DNA of 64,000 nucleotides from Lewinellaceae bacterium (GTDB lineage: Bacteria > Bacteroidota > Bacteroidia > Chitinophagales > Saprospiraceae): assembly GCA_020636375.1 (NCBI GenBank), contig JACJXZ010000007.1, forward strand, positions 186,001-250,000, written 5' to 3'. Below are positions 26,817-34,691 of this stretch, piece by piece; the first letter of the stretch is position 1; every line of letters starts with the position of its first letter. The notes under the pieces are model-generated. The model did no database searches, had not been told where the DNA came from, and saw only the letters and a list, made by a program, of their open reading frames with translations. Made by a program: the position numbers and the translations under genes.

Positions 26817-27231
26817 CATCCCAGAAAAGATAAAACAACAAGTCCGGCAAAGAGCCGGAGGTTGTTGCGAATACTGCCTGAGCCAGGAGTTTTTTTCTCC
26901 GGCTCCTTTTTCAGTAGAACACATCATTCCAGCCAGTAAAGATGGGGATGGCCATGTTGAGAACCTTGCATTAGCTTGTCAAGGGCGTAATGGACATAAA
27001 TACAACAAGACACATCACCTCGATCCACTTACCCAAACAATAGCTTCTCTTTATCATCCCCGAAAAGATTCCTGGCAAGCTCACTTTGCCTGGAGTGCCG
27101 ATTTCACTAAAATTTTGGGCCTTACTCCAACTGGCAGGGCGACGATTTCCTGCCTGAAGCTCAACAGGGCAGAAGTCGTGAATTTAAGGCAATTGCTTGT
27201 TGTCTTTGGGGAACACCCGCCCAGGAGGTAA
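26809..27231 (+). CDS. HNH endonuclease
   Basis: 140 residues. A CxxC pair (CCEYCLSQ) precedes EHIIPASKDGDGHVENLALAC, the beta-beta-alpha-metal core with the first His, and GRNGHKYNK for the Asn/His part. The last Cys pair is reduced (CQGRNG instead of CxxCN). C-terminal residues YHPRKDSWQAHF and GRATISCLKLNR match small HNH proteins paired with the upstream helical gene. Likely a DNA nuclease; target unknown. It sits between two caspase-FISUMP genes in the same orientation, so all may form one accessory island. Confidence 0.88.
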   Translation: MANIPEKIKQQVRQRAGGCCEYCLSQEFFSPAPFSVEHIIPASKDGDGHVENLALACQGRNGHKYNKTHHLDPLTQTIASLYHPRKDSWQAHFAWSADFTKILGLTPTGRATISCLKLNRAEVVNLRQLLVVFGEHPPRR

Positions 27232-28821
27232 AGGACAAAAGGCGGCGGGTGAAAGGGCCATGATAAAAAAACGTATATTACCCCCGAAAAGACAAACCAA
27301 ACCTCCAACGCCAAACCCCATGCCCACCGACAAAAAAAACAGCGATGCCCGGGGATTTGACCTGCCCGCCGGCGAAGGCCTGCCGGAAGGAGCGGGCAAG
27401 TCCTGGTTTTTTGGCATTGGGATCAACGAATACCGGCCGCCCTTCCCCAAACTGCACAATGCCCGCAAAGACATCGAAGACATCCTCGGCCTGCTGCAGG
27501 AGCGCTACGAGGTAGACGAACCCCATACCCTGTTTGACGAAGACGCGACCCGGGGCGCCATCCTGGACACGCTTCAACTCCTGGACGAACAAGTGAGGGA
27601 AGAAGACAAAGTAATCATCTACTATTCCGGCCACGGCCACCTCGACCGCAAAGAGCGCGGCTACTGGATTCCTGCCGACGCCGAAGAACGGCGCGTGGCC
27701 ACCTACCTGCACAACGCCACGCTCCGCGAGTTTGTCGCCGGCATCGATGCCCGGCACACCCTGCTGATTTCCGATTCCTGCTTTTCCGGGGCGTTGCTTG
27801 CCCGCGATGCCGACTACGCCCAAGCCGCCCTGGAAGAGCTGGAGCGCAGCCGGTCGCGCTGGGTGATCTCCTCCGGGCGGCAGCGGGAGAAGGTCGCCGA
27901 CGGCGCTCCCGGGAAAAATAGCCCTTTTGCCGCCAGCATCATCAAAGTATTGGGCCGCAACCAGGACGCCCGCCTGAACGCCGGCCTGCTCTTTGACCAG
28001 GTGCTCAAGCTCACGCGCTTCAACTATGAGCAGATGGCACAGAGCGCCCCCCTGTTTGGCGCCGGGCACGAAGGCGGCCAGTACGTCTTCCGCCTGCGGG
28101 CCAGCGAGGAAACCACCTGGGAAGATGCCGCAAAAGAAAACAGCGTACGTGCCTACAACCGCTACCTGGCCCGCTTCCCGCGCGGGAAACGCGCCGACGA
28201 AGCCCTGGCGCGCCTGCAGGCCCTGGAGGACGAACAGGAATGGCAAAGGGCAGAACGCATCGGCCGGATTTATGCCTACCAGCATTACCTGCGCAGCTTC
28301 CCGGCGCCCCGGCATGCCGAAACCGCCCGCCAGCGCATTGCGGAACTGGAGGCGGAAAGTACGCCGCCCCCTCGGCAACTGGCGAAACCTCCTGAATCGG
28401 AAAATGATTCAATAATATATCCTAAACAAAAGCAGTTCCCTAAAAAACTTCAGATTCCAGAGTTCATCTCTTTGGAGGAACTTTCCGGCCTTATAAACAT
28501 TTCAGCGACTGATATTATCACGGCGTGTATGAGAAAAGGATTCATTGTCTCTATAAATCAGCGGCTTGACGCAGAGATAATTCATCTGATTGCAGAGGAA
28601 TTTGGCAAGAATATAGATGTAATTGTATCAAACAACTTTACCGACTCCCGCGACGGCAAGTTGTATCGTACTATAGAACTCAACGGTCAGCGCTGGCTGG
28701 CGCAAAACCTGAACTTCGACGTGGGCGAGGGGTGCTGTTTCTACGAGAATGATCCGAAGAACGGCGAAAAGTACGGCCGGCTCTACACCTGGGAGGCGGC
28801 GAAGAAAGCCTGCCCGCCCGG

Positions 28822-28846
28822 ACTTCGGCGTGAGCTCAGTCGAACG
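28822..28846 (+). repeat. 25-bp palindromic mini-insert, class I, copy 2
   Basis: Core TTCGGCGTGAGCTCAGTCGAA; the centre TGAGCTCA is a perfect palindrome. It disrupts the FISUMP domain of caspase B exactly between codons for CPPG and WRLP. It has the same length and nearly the same sequence as the insert at 260-284. Confidence 0.85.
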
Positions 28847-28972
28847 CTGGCGGCTGCCGACGGATGAGGAGTGGAAGGCATTGGCTATGAAGTTTGGCGG
28901 ATATTTTGATTGGGAACAATTAGAATATGTAGACTATCCGGAAAAAGCGTATAAGGCTTTATTGGAAGGGGA

Positions 28973-28990
28973 CTCCGATAGCTATCGGAG
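28973..28990 (+). repeat. In-frame 18-bp palindrome CTCCGATAGCTATCGGAG
   Basis: A perfect 18-bp palindrome in the FISUMP-coding part of gene B that has no counterpart in gene A, adding about six residues (DSDSYRS) in a loop before ALLGG. CCGACAGCTATCGGG at 52358-52372 is a near match close to the broken 5' end of a lipoprotein gene. Confidence 0.65.
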
Positions 28991-29000
28991 CCGTTTCTCC

Positions 29001-29187
29001 GCGCTCCTTGGCGGCTGGCGGAACACCGATGGCAGCTTCAGCTACCTGGGCCACTACGGCCACTACTGGAGCGCTACGGAGAGCGGCGGCGGCAAAGCGT
29101 GGCACTACACCTTCTCCCGCAGCGGCGGCGAGCTGAGCCGGTACGACAATAATAAGGGCTTCGGGTTCTCCTGTCGTTGCGTCCAGG
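29001..29187 (+). other. Candidate DGR variable region B
   Basis: Counterpart of 26065-26254 with the same two anchors. The proteins differ at 19 positions over about 62 codons, against only four synonymous differences; 15 of the 19 are NNC/NNC codon pairs. No template repeat or reverse transcriptase is in the window. Confidence 0.65.
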
Positions 29188-29305
29188 ACTAGATTATTTT
29201 TCAATTTGACTATTTTAACGATTTTGGGAATTTCTCAAAAAAGGAGAAAAGAGGTTTATGTTTGCCATTGCGTCCGGGGGTGAGGGCCTGCCCTTTCTCG
29301 TCCAG

Positions 29306-29438
29306 GGAGGCTACCCGTCTGAGGGCCTCGGCGTGAGTTCGGCCGAACGCTGGACAGCAGAAAGGGGAAAGCCGAGCGGAGTCGAGGCCGAGCGTGTGCA
29401 GAAGGCATGGAGTGTCCAACATCAGACGGGTAGCCTCC
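29306..29438. repeat. 133-bp element with perfect 17-bp inverted ends
   Basis: GGAGGCTACCCGTCTGA (29306-29322) and TCAGACGGGTAGCCTCC (29422-29438) are exact inverses. A class I palindrome (CTCGGCGTGAGTTCGGCCGA) is nested inside. A partial copy of the left half lies at 42512-42540. The rest of 29193-29539 shows no gene. Confidence 0.75.
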
Positions 29439-29539
29439 AGGGATATATGCTTAGCGATGTGACTGACAATAACCCGTAACCAATAACTACGCCCCACAAC
29501 ATTATCCCCTCCCCGTTATCCATTTCCGGCCCGAATGCG

Positions 29540-29547
29540 TACCTTTG
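29540..29547 (+). promoter_or_regulatory. -7 box TACCTTTG before purH
   Basis: Matches TAnnTTTG and lies 62 bp before ATG 29610. This argues against the upstream in-frame ATG at 29535, which overlaps the box itself. Confidence 0.6.
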
Positions 29548-29609
29548 CGCATCTTTTTACAATCCAGACATTCCGGCGGTTGTTGCCGGGAAGCCACAGC
29601 TCAGAAACC

Positions 29610-31136
29610 ATGGCATCAAAAAAGATCAGATCCGCACTCATTTCCGTTTACCATAAGGACGGCCTGGCGCCCATCGTCCGCGAATTGCAGAGGCTCGGCG
29701 TCAAGATGTACTCCACGGGCGGTACCCAGCGCTTCATCGAAGGGCTGGGCGCCGAAGTGGAAGCGGTGGAGCAACTGACATCCTACCCCTCCATCCTCGA
29801 CGGCAGGGTGAAGACCCTCCACCCCAAAGTGTTCGGCGGCCTGCTGGCCCGCCGCGAAGCCGGCCACCTGGCCCAACTGGAGCAGTACGACATCCCCGAG
29901 ATCGACCTGGCCATCGTCGACCTTTATCCTTTTGAAGAAACGCTGGCCAGCACGGACGACGAGGCCGAGATCATCGAAAAGATCGACATCGGGGGGATCG
30001 CGCTGATCCGCGGCGCCGCCAAGAACTTCAACGACGTGGCTGTCGTCCCGTCCAAAGCAGAATACGGCCTGCTGCTCCAACTGCTGCAGGAGCAGGACGG
30101 GGTGACCAGCCTGGCGGACCGCCGGGAACTGGCGCGCCGGGCCTTCCTGGTCTCTTCTCACTACGATACGGCCATCTTTCACTATTTCAATGGCGACAGG
30201 GCAGGGGAGGCCTTCAAACAAAGCATCGCCGAAAGCCAGCCCCTGCGCTACGGGGAGAACCCCCACCAGGAGGGCGTCTTCTACGGCCGGCTGGAGGATA
30301 TGTTCGAAAAGATCGGCGGAAAGGAACTGTCCTATAACAACCTGGTGGACATCGACGCCGCCGTCGGCCTGATGCGGGAGTTCCGGGATGCCGGCCCCAC
30401 CTTTGCCATCCTCAAACACACCAATTCCTGCGGCGTGGCCACCCGCCCCACCATCCTGCAGGCCTGGAAGGACGCCCTGGCCGGCGACAACGTTTCGGCC
30501 TTCGGAGGCATCCTGATCAGCAACGCAGCTATTGACCTGGCTACAGCGCAGGAAATCGACCAGATATTTTACGAGGTCCTCATCGCGCCGGCTTTCGAAG
30601 CCGATGCGCTGGAGTTCCTCTCCAAAAAGAAAAAGCGCATCCTGCTGCGCATCAAGGGCTGGCAGGCCAACCGCCGCAGCTTCAAGAGCCTGCTCAACGG
30701 CGTCATCGAGCAGGATGCCGACCTGAAGGCCGAAACCGCCGAGGAGCTAAAGACGGCCACCCGCCGGGCCCCGACGCCGGAAGAAACCGAGGATTTGCTT
30801 TTCGCGAATATTTGCGCCAAGCACCTGAAGTCGAACACCATCGTGCTGGCGAAGGGCAGGCAGCTTATCGGCATGGGCTGCGGGCAGACCTCCCGGGTGG
30901 ACGCCCTGAAACAGGCCATCCTGAAAGCCCGTAGCTTCGGCTTCGCGCTGGACGGCGCCGTGATGGCCTCCGACGCCTTTTTCCCCTTCCCGGACTGCGT
31001 GGAGATCGCTCACGAAGCAGGCATCACTGCGGTCATACAGCCGGGAGGCTCCATCAAGGACCAGGAGAGCATCGATTATTGTGACCAGCACGGCATGGCC
31101 ATGGCGCTCACCGGCGTCCGCCACTTCAAGCACTGA
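29610..31136 (+). CDS. purH: Bifunctional AICAR transformylase / IMP cyclohydrolase
   Basis: Catalyses the last two steps of purine synthesis to IMP. 508 residues. The N-terminal cyclohydrolase part (MGS-like; about 1-195) shows ALISVYHKDGLAPIV, STGGTQRFIEG and HPKVFGGLLARR. The C-terminal transformylase part has LRYGENPHQEGVFY, KHTNSCGVA with catalytic Lys-His, SAFGGILISN, GMGCGQTSRVDA, and SDAFFPFPD followed by QPGGSIKD. Complete and intact. The stop overlaps the ATG of coaX by one base (TGATG), indicating translational coupling. Confidence 0.97.
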   Translation: MASKKIRSALISVYHKDGLAPIVRELQRLGVKMYSTGGTQRFIEGLGAEVEAVEQLTSYPSILDGRVKTLHPKVFGGLLARREAGHLAQLEQYDIPEIDLAIVDLYPFEETLASTDDEAEIIEKIDIGGIALIRGAAKNFNDVAVVPSKAEYGLLLQLLQEQDGVTSLADRRELARRAFLVSSHYDTAIFHYFNGDRAGEAFKQSIAESQPLRYGENPHQEGVFYGRLEDMFEKIGGKELSYNNLVDIDAAVGLMREFRDAGPTFAILKHTNSCGVATRPTILQAWKDALAGDNVSAFGGILISNAAIDLATAQEIDQIFYEVLIAPAFEADALEFLSKKKKRILLRIKGWQANRRSFKSLLNGVIEQDADLKAETAEELKTATRRAPTPEETEDLLFANICAKHLKSNTIVLAKGRQLIGMGCGQTSRVDALKQAILKARSFGFALDGAVMASDAFFPFPDCVEIAHEAGITAVIQPGGSIKDQESIDYCDQHGMAMALTGVRHFKH

Positions 31137-31870
31137 TGAACCTGGCGATCGACATAGGCAACACGCGGCTAAAGGCCGGCGTTTTCAGCGATGGCGTCCT
31201 GCAGTACCGTAAAACCTGGGAAACCTGGAAAATTGACGATCTCGTGGCCCTGGCAACCAACCACAACGTCAAAAATATCATCTTATCAACGGTGGCGGGA
31301 GCGGTGGCCGAACCGTTGCGGGCGCATTTTCCCAGCCGTTTTTTCTTTATGGAACTGGACGCAACCACCCCGCTGCCGGTGAAGAACCAATACCGGACGC
31401 CGGAAACGCTAGGCAAAGACCGCCTGGCGGCTGTGGCCGGCGCCTTCGCCCTCTTTCCCGGTGAGGCCTGCCTGGTGGCGGACGCCGGGACCTGCATCAC
31501 CTATGACCTGCTCAGCGCCGGGGGCGTGTACCTGGGGGGCAACATTTCGCCGGGCATAGCCATGCGGCTGCGCGCCATGCACGAATTCACTGCCCGGCTG
31601 CCCCTGGTGGCGGCGGGCCCGCTAGAGAACTGGGTGGGCGACAGCACCGAAACGGCCCTGCGCAACGGCGGACAGGTGGGCGCCCTGCTGGAAGCAGAAG
31701 GATACATTCGCTACTGCCGGTCCCGGTTCGGCGCTTTGCGGGCTATTTTCACCGGCGGCGACGCGGATTTTTTTGTAAAGAACCTGAAAAGCGAGATATT
31801 TGTGAATCACAATCTGGTCCTGATAGGGCTGGATCAAATCCTAAACTATAATGTCAAGCGTTTGGAGTAG
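31136..31870 (+). CDS. coaX: Type III pantothenate kinase
   Basis: Phosphorylates pantothenate in the first step of CoA synthesis; cytoplasmic ASKHA-fold enzyme. 244 residues. Motifs: phosphate 1 IDIGNTRLKAG, GKDRLAAVAGA, VADAGTCITYDLL with catalytic Asp, YLGGNISPGIAMR and the C-terminal FTGGDADF. Type III is the usual form in this phylum. It overlaps purH by 1 bp and the following OMP gene by 20 bp, so it is the middle gene of a tight operon. Confidence 0.97.
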   Translation: MNLAIDIGNTRLKAGVFSDGVLQYRKTWETWKIDDLVALATNHNVKNIILSTVAGAVAEPLRAHFPSRFFFMELDATTPLPVKNQYRTPETLGKDRLAAVAGAFALFPGEACLVADAGTCITYDLLSAGGVYLGGNISPGIAMRLRAMHEFTARLPLVAAGPLENWVGDSTETALRNGGQVGALLEAEGYIRYCRSRFGALRAIFTGGDADFFVKNLKSEIFVNHNLVLIGLDQILNYNVKRLE

Positions 31871-33209
31871 AATTGTTGGAACAGCAGCGCTCTGTTGCTG
31901 CACACTGGCCGTGTTGGCGCAATACGCTTCCTTTTCGATCACGCCCAAGATCAATTCTCCCTATTCCCGCTTCGGGCTGGGCAACTTCGTAAACCAGTAC
32001 TACGCCGGCCCTGCCGGGATGGGCGGCCTGAGCGCCGCTTTCCTCGACCCCTATCACCTCAACCTCCGCAACCCGGCCTCGCTGGCCAGCTTGCAGGCCA
32101 CCGCCTTCGAAGTAGGGCTGGACGCCCGGTATTCCGCCCTGGAGGGCGGCGGCGCCTCGCAGGGCATCTGGAGCGGCAACCTCAGCTACCTGGCTCTCGG
32201 CTTTCCGCTGATCAACCCCATCAACGAAGCGCTGGACCGCAAGCGATCCGACTTCGGCCTGGGCATGGCCTTTGCGCTGCAGCCCTATACCCTGGTCGGC
32301 TATGATATCAAACTGACCTCTACGCAGGAAGAGCTGGGGCAGACCACCAACACCCTGAAAGGCACCGGAGGGACCAACCGCCTGCTGTGGGGCAATGCCC
32401 TCCGGTATAAGGGCCTGAGCGGCGGATTTACGATAGGCTACTTGTTCGGGCAACTGACCAACAGCCGGGTAGTGGCCTTCGACAGCATCGAACAGGCCTA
32501 CTTAACCGAGTTCCTCGACGAGATCAGTGTCAACGGCTTCTTCTGGGAGGCCGGCCTGCAGTACACCTACGATTTTAAAAAACTCAACGTTAACGGAGAG
32601 CGGGAGCCTTCCGGCCGGCGGCTCATCGTCGGCCTGTACGGCAACTCCGCCGACAATTTCAACACCAACACCCGGCGCTTCGCCGAACGGTACAATTTCG
32701 ACTACAACGTTCAGGATACCATCCTCAACCAATCCGGCCTGGAACAGTCCGGAACGCTGCCCGCCGCTTTTACTTTCGGGGCGGTATACGAGGACATCAA
32801 CGATTTTCGCTTCGGCCTGGAATACGGCATGGAAAACTGGAGCGGATATGCCAACGAAGCTAAACCCGACTCCTCCCTCTCTGATACCTGGCGCCTCCGG
32901 GCCGGCTTGGAATGGATACCGGACCACCTGTCCTACAACAATTACTTCGAGCGGGTGCGCTACCGGCTCGGCTTTTTCTACCAGGCCGATCCGCGCAGCT
33001 TCAACGGCGAACAGCTGAGTGAGTACGGCGTCTCGGTGGGTTTCGGGTTTCCCATCATCATGAGCCGGCAACGGATTTCTTTCGTCAACCTGGCCGTAGA
33101 GGCCGGGCAGTTCGGCCTGGCTGATACTTTACGGGAAACTTTCGTCAAAATGACACTAGGGTTTACACTCAACGATAACACTTGGTTTTTCAAACGAAAA
33201 TTTAATTAA
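31851..33209 (+). CDS. Outer membrane beta-barrel protein of the coaX operon
   Basis: 452 residues. The signal peptide is MSSVWSRIVGTAALCCCTLAVLA. The start of the mature part (NSPYSRFGLGNFVNQYYAGPAGMGGLSAAFLDPYHLNLRNPASLA) and alternating amphipathic strands to the end (GFTLNDNTWFFKRKFN) fit a FadL/OMPP1-like barrel. The gene order coaX, OMP, TPR protein is conserved in Bacteroidota, but the transported substrate is unknown. Intact. Confidence 0.75.
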   Translation: MSSVWSRIVGTAALCCCTLAVLAQYASFSITPKINSPYSRFGLGNFVNQYYAGPAGMGGLSAAFLDPYHLNLRNPASLASLQATAFEVGLDARYSALEGGGASQGIWSGNLSYLALGFPLINPINEALDRKRSDFGLGMAFALQPYTLVGYDIKLTSTQEELGQTTNTLKGTGGTNRLLWGNALRYKGLSGGFTIGYLFGQLTNSRVVAFDSIEQAYLTEFLDEISVNGFFWEAGLQYTYDFKKLNVNGEREPSGRRLIVGLYGNSADNFNTNTRRFAERYNFDYNVQDTILNQSGLEQSGTLPAAFTFGAVYEDINDFRFGLEYGMENWSGYANEAKPDSSLSDTWRLRAGLEWIPDHLSYNNYFERVRYRLGFFYQADPRSFNGEQLSEYGVSVGFGFPIIMSRQRISFVNLAVEAGQFGLADTLRETFVKMTLGFTLNDNTWFFKRKFN

Positions 33210-33211
33210 TC

Positions 33212-34615
33212 ATGAAGGTATTACGCATTTCGTTCATAGCGTTCGCACTGCTGGCTTTCTTCTCCGCCTCGCTCCGCGCGCAGTGTGAGACGTGGAATAA
33301 CTCTCCGAAGAAGGAGGAAGCAGAGAATGCTCACGTGCTTTATCGGGGCGTCGTCAAGGGAAAGGATGCCGCTGAACTCGAGCAACTCTCCGCCGAAGAA
33401 TTTAACCTGGCCTACAACAACTGGAAAAAAGCCTACGACATCGCTCCGGCTGCCGACGGGCAACGCCCGTCTCACTATTCCGACGGCCGCAACCTGCTCA
33501 AAGTAAAGTACAAGCGGGCCAAGGATGAAGCAGAAAAGAAAGAGATCGCCGCCAAAATACTGGAGCTGTACGATCAGCAGGCGCAATGTTATGAAAACGA
33601 AGCCTTCCTGATGGGGCGCAAAGCCTTCGATATGTTTTACATGCCGGAATACGGCTACCGGGAAGAGACCTACGAGGCTTTCAAAAAAGCGCTGGAAGTA
33701 GGGGAGAAGGACTCCGAATATATCCTGCTGGAACCCATGGCCCAGATACTGGTGTATTTCTACAAATCCAAAAAGATCGATCAGGCGGAAACGCAGAAGG
33801 CTTACACCCAGTTGGAAGAAATCGCCGATTACAACATCGGGAACAACGACCGCTTCGGGCAGTACTACGAATCTTCCAAAGCCCGCATGGCTTCCCACTT
33901 TAAAGAGATCGAAGATGAGGTGTTCGACTGCGCCTACTTCAAGAAAAAGCTGGTGCCGGAATACGAAGCGAACAAGGACAGCCTGGAGATCATTAAGTAC
34001 GTTTATGTGAAATTGAGGCAACAGGGCTGCGACAGTACCGAAACCAAGATGGTAGAAATCAGAACCGCTTACGAAACGCTGGCTGCCAAGATCAATATCG
34101 AACGGGAAAAGATGCGCCGGGATTCAAACGCCTGCTACGACGCCAGCCAGCTGCAACAGGAAGGCGAATACAGCCGGGCGCTGGCCCGCTACGAAGAGTG
34201 CCTGGAAACGGCCACCGACGCTGAAGCGCGCGCCCAGGTGTACTACAGCATCGCCTCCATCAAGCTGTACCGCCAGAACAACGCCGGCGGCGCCGTATCG
34301 GCCGCTCGCCAGGCCGCCAGCCTCAAATCCGGATGGGGCCGCCCCTACCTGCTCATCGGCGACGCCTACGCCAAGATGGGGCGCAACTGCGATGACTGGG
34401 AGTCCCGCCTGGCTGTAATTGCCGCCATCGAGAAATATGCATACGCCAGATCCATCGACTCGGAAGTGGCCGACGATGCCAACAAACGCATCGGCCAGTA
34501 CTCCGACGCCCTGCCTGCCCGCCAGGACGGATTCATGCGCGGCCTGAAGGAAGGCCAGTCCGTTTCCGTTGGTTGCGGCATTGGCGAAACGGTTAAGCTG
34601 CGGTTTAAGGATTAG
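33212..34615 (+). CDS. Exported TPR-repeat protein of the coaX operon
   Basis: 467 residues with a signal peptide (MKVLRISFIAFALLAFFSASLRA), only 2 bp after the OMP stop. Helical throughout; a Cys-containing N-terminal half and TPR-like units in the C-terminal half (CYDASQLQQEGEYSRALARYEECLETA, YYSIASIKLYRQNNAGGAVSAARQAA, PYLLIGDAYAKMG). Probably periplasmic and working with the upstream barrel. Specific role not known. Confidence 0.85.
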   Translation: MKVLRISFIAFALLAFFSASLRAQCETWNNSPKKEEAENAHVLYRGVVKGKDAAELEQLSAEEFNLAYNNWKKAYDIAPAADGQRPSHYSDGRNLLKVKYKRAKDEAEKKEIAAKILELYDQQAQCYENEAFLMGRKAFDMFYMPEYGYREETYEAFKKALEVGEKDSEYILLEPMAQILVYFYKSKKIDQAETQKAYTQLEEIADYNIGNNDRFGQYYESSKARMASHFKEIEDEVFDCAYFKKKLVPEYEANKDSLEIIKYVYVKLRQQGCDSTETKMVEIRTAYETLAAKINIEREKMRRDSNACYDASQLQQEGEYSRALARYEECLETATDAEARAQVYYSIASIKLYRQNNAGGAVSAARQAASLKSGWGRPYLLIGDAYAKMGRNCDDWESRLAVIAAIEKYAYARSIDSEVADDANKRIGQYSDALPARQDGFMRGLKEGQSVSVGCGIGETVKLRFKD

Positions 34616-34622
34616 GAAGGTA

Positions 34623-34680
34623 CGCGGTTCGCTATTGGCGGTTCGCTTTGGAAACCGCGAACGGCGAATAGCGAACCGCG
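34623..34680. terminator. Perfect 14-bp inverted repeat between convergent genes
   Basis: CGCGGTTCGCTATT and AATAGCGAACCGCG, with internal GGTTCGC/GCGAAC words, fill the gap between the TPR gene and nadE. Could act as a bidirectional terminator or be another dispersed hairpin repeat. Confidence 0.6.
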
Positions 34681-34691
34681 AATTCCGCCCC

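Larger units (their letters stand above)
27320..29192 (+). pseudogene. Caspase-FISUMP protein B, split by a 25-bp palindromic insert
   Basis: Starting at ATG 27320 (MPTDKKNSDARGFDL), the C14 caspase domain (about 35-255) has the first strand WFFGIGINEY, catalytic His105 in YYSGHGH and Cys154 in SDSCFSGAL. Next are YLxxFPxGKRADEA-type repeats (about 270-345), then an unexpected IF2_N-like domain (about 375-440: ISLEELSGLINISATDII, GFIVSINQRLDAEII, LIAEEFG), then FISUMP (NGQRWLAQNLNFD, YGRLYTWEAAKKACPPG). The frame is lost at a 25-bp insert (28822-28846) and stops at 28867. Removing it gives ACPPG-WRLPTDEEW and an intact end at 29192. No signal peptide. ATGs at 27260 and 27197 are alternative starts. 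If repaired it would be about 615 residues. Confidence 0.85.

Noticed and set aside
24346..29192. DGR reverse transcriptase or template repeat near the variable regions
   Set aside because: I searched all frames for RT motifs and for an AAC-rich copy of the variable region and found neither in the window; if a DGR exists it acts from elsewhere.
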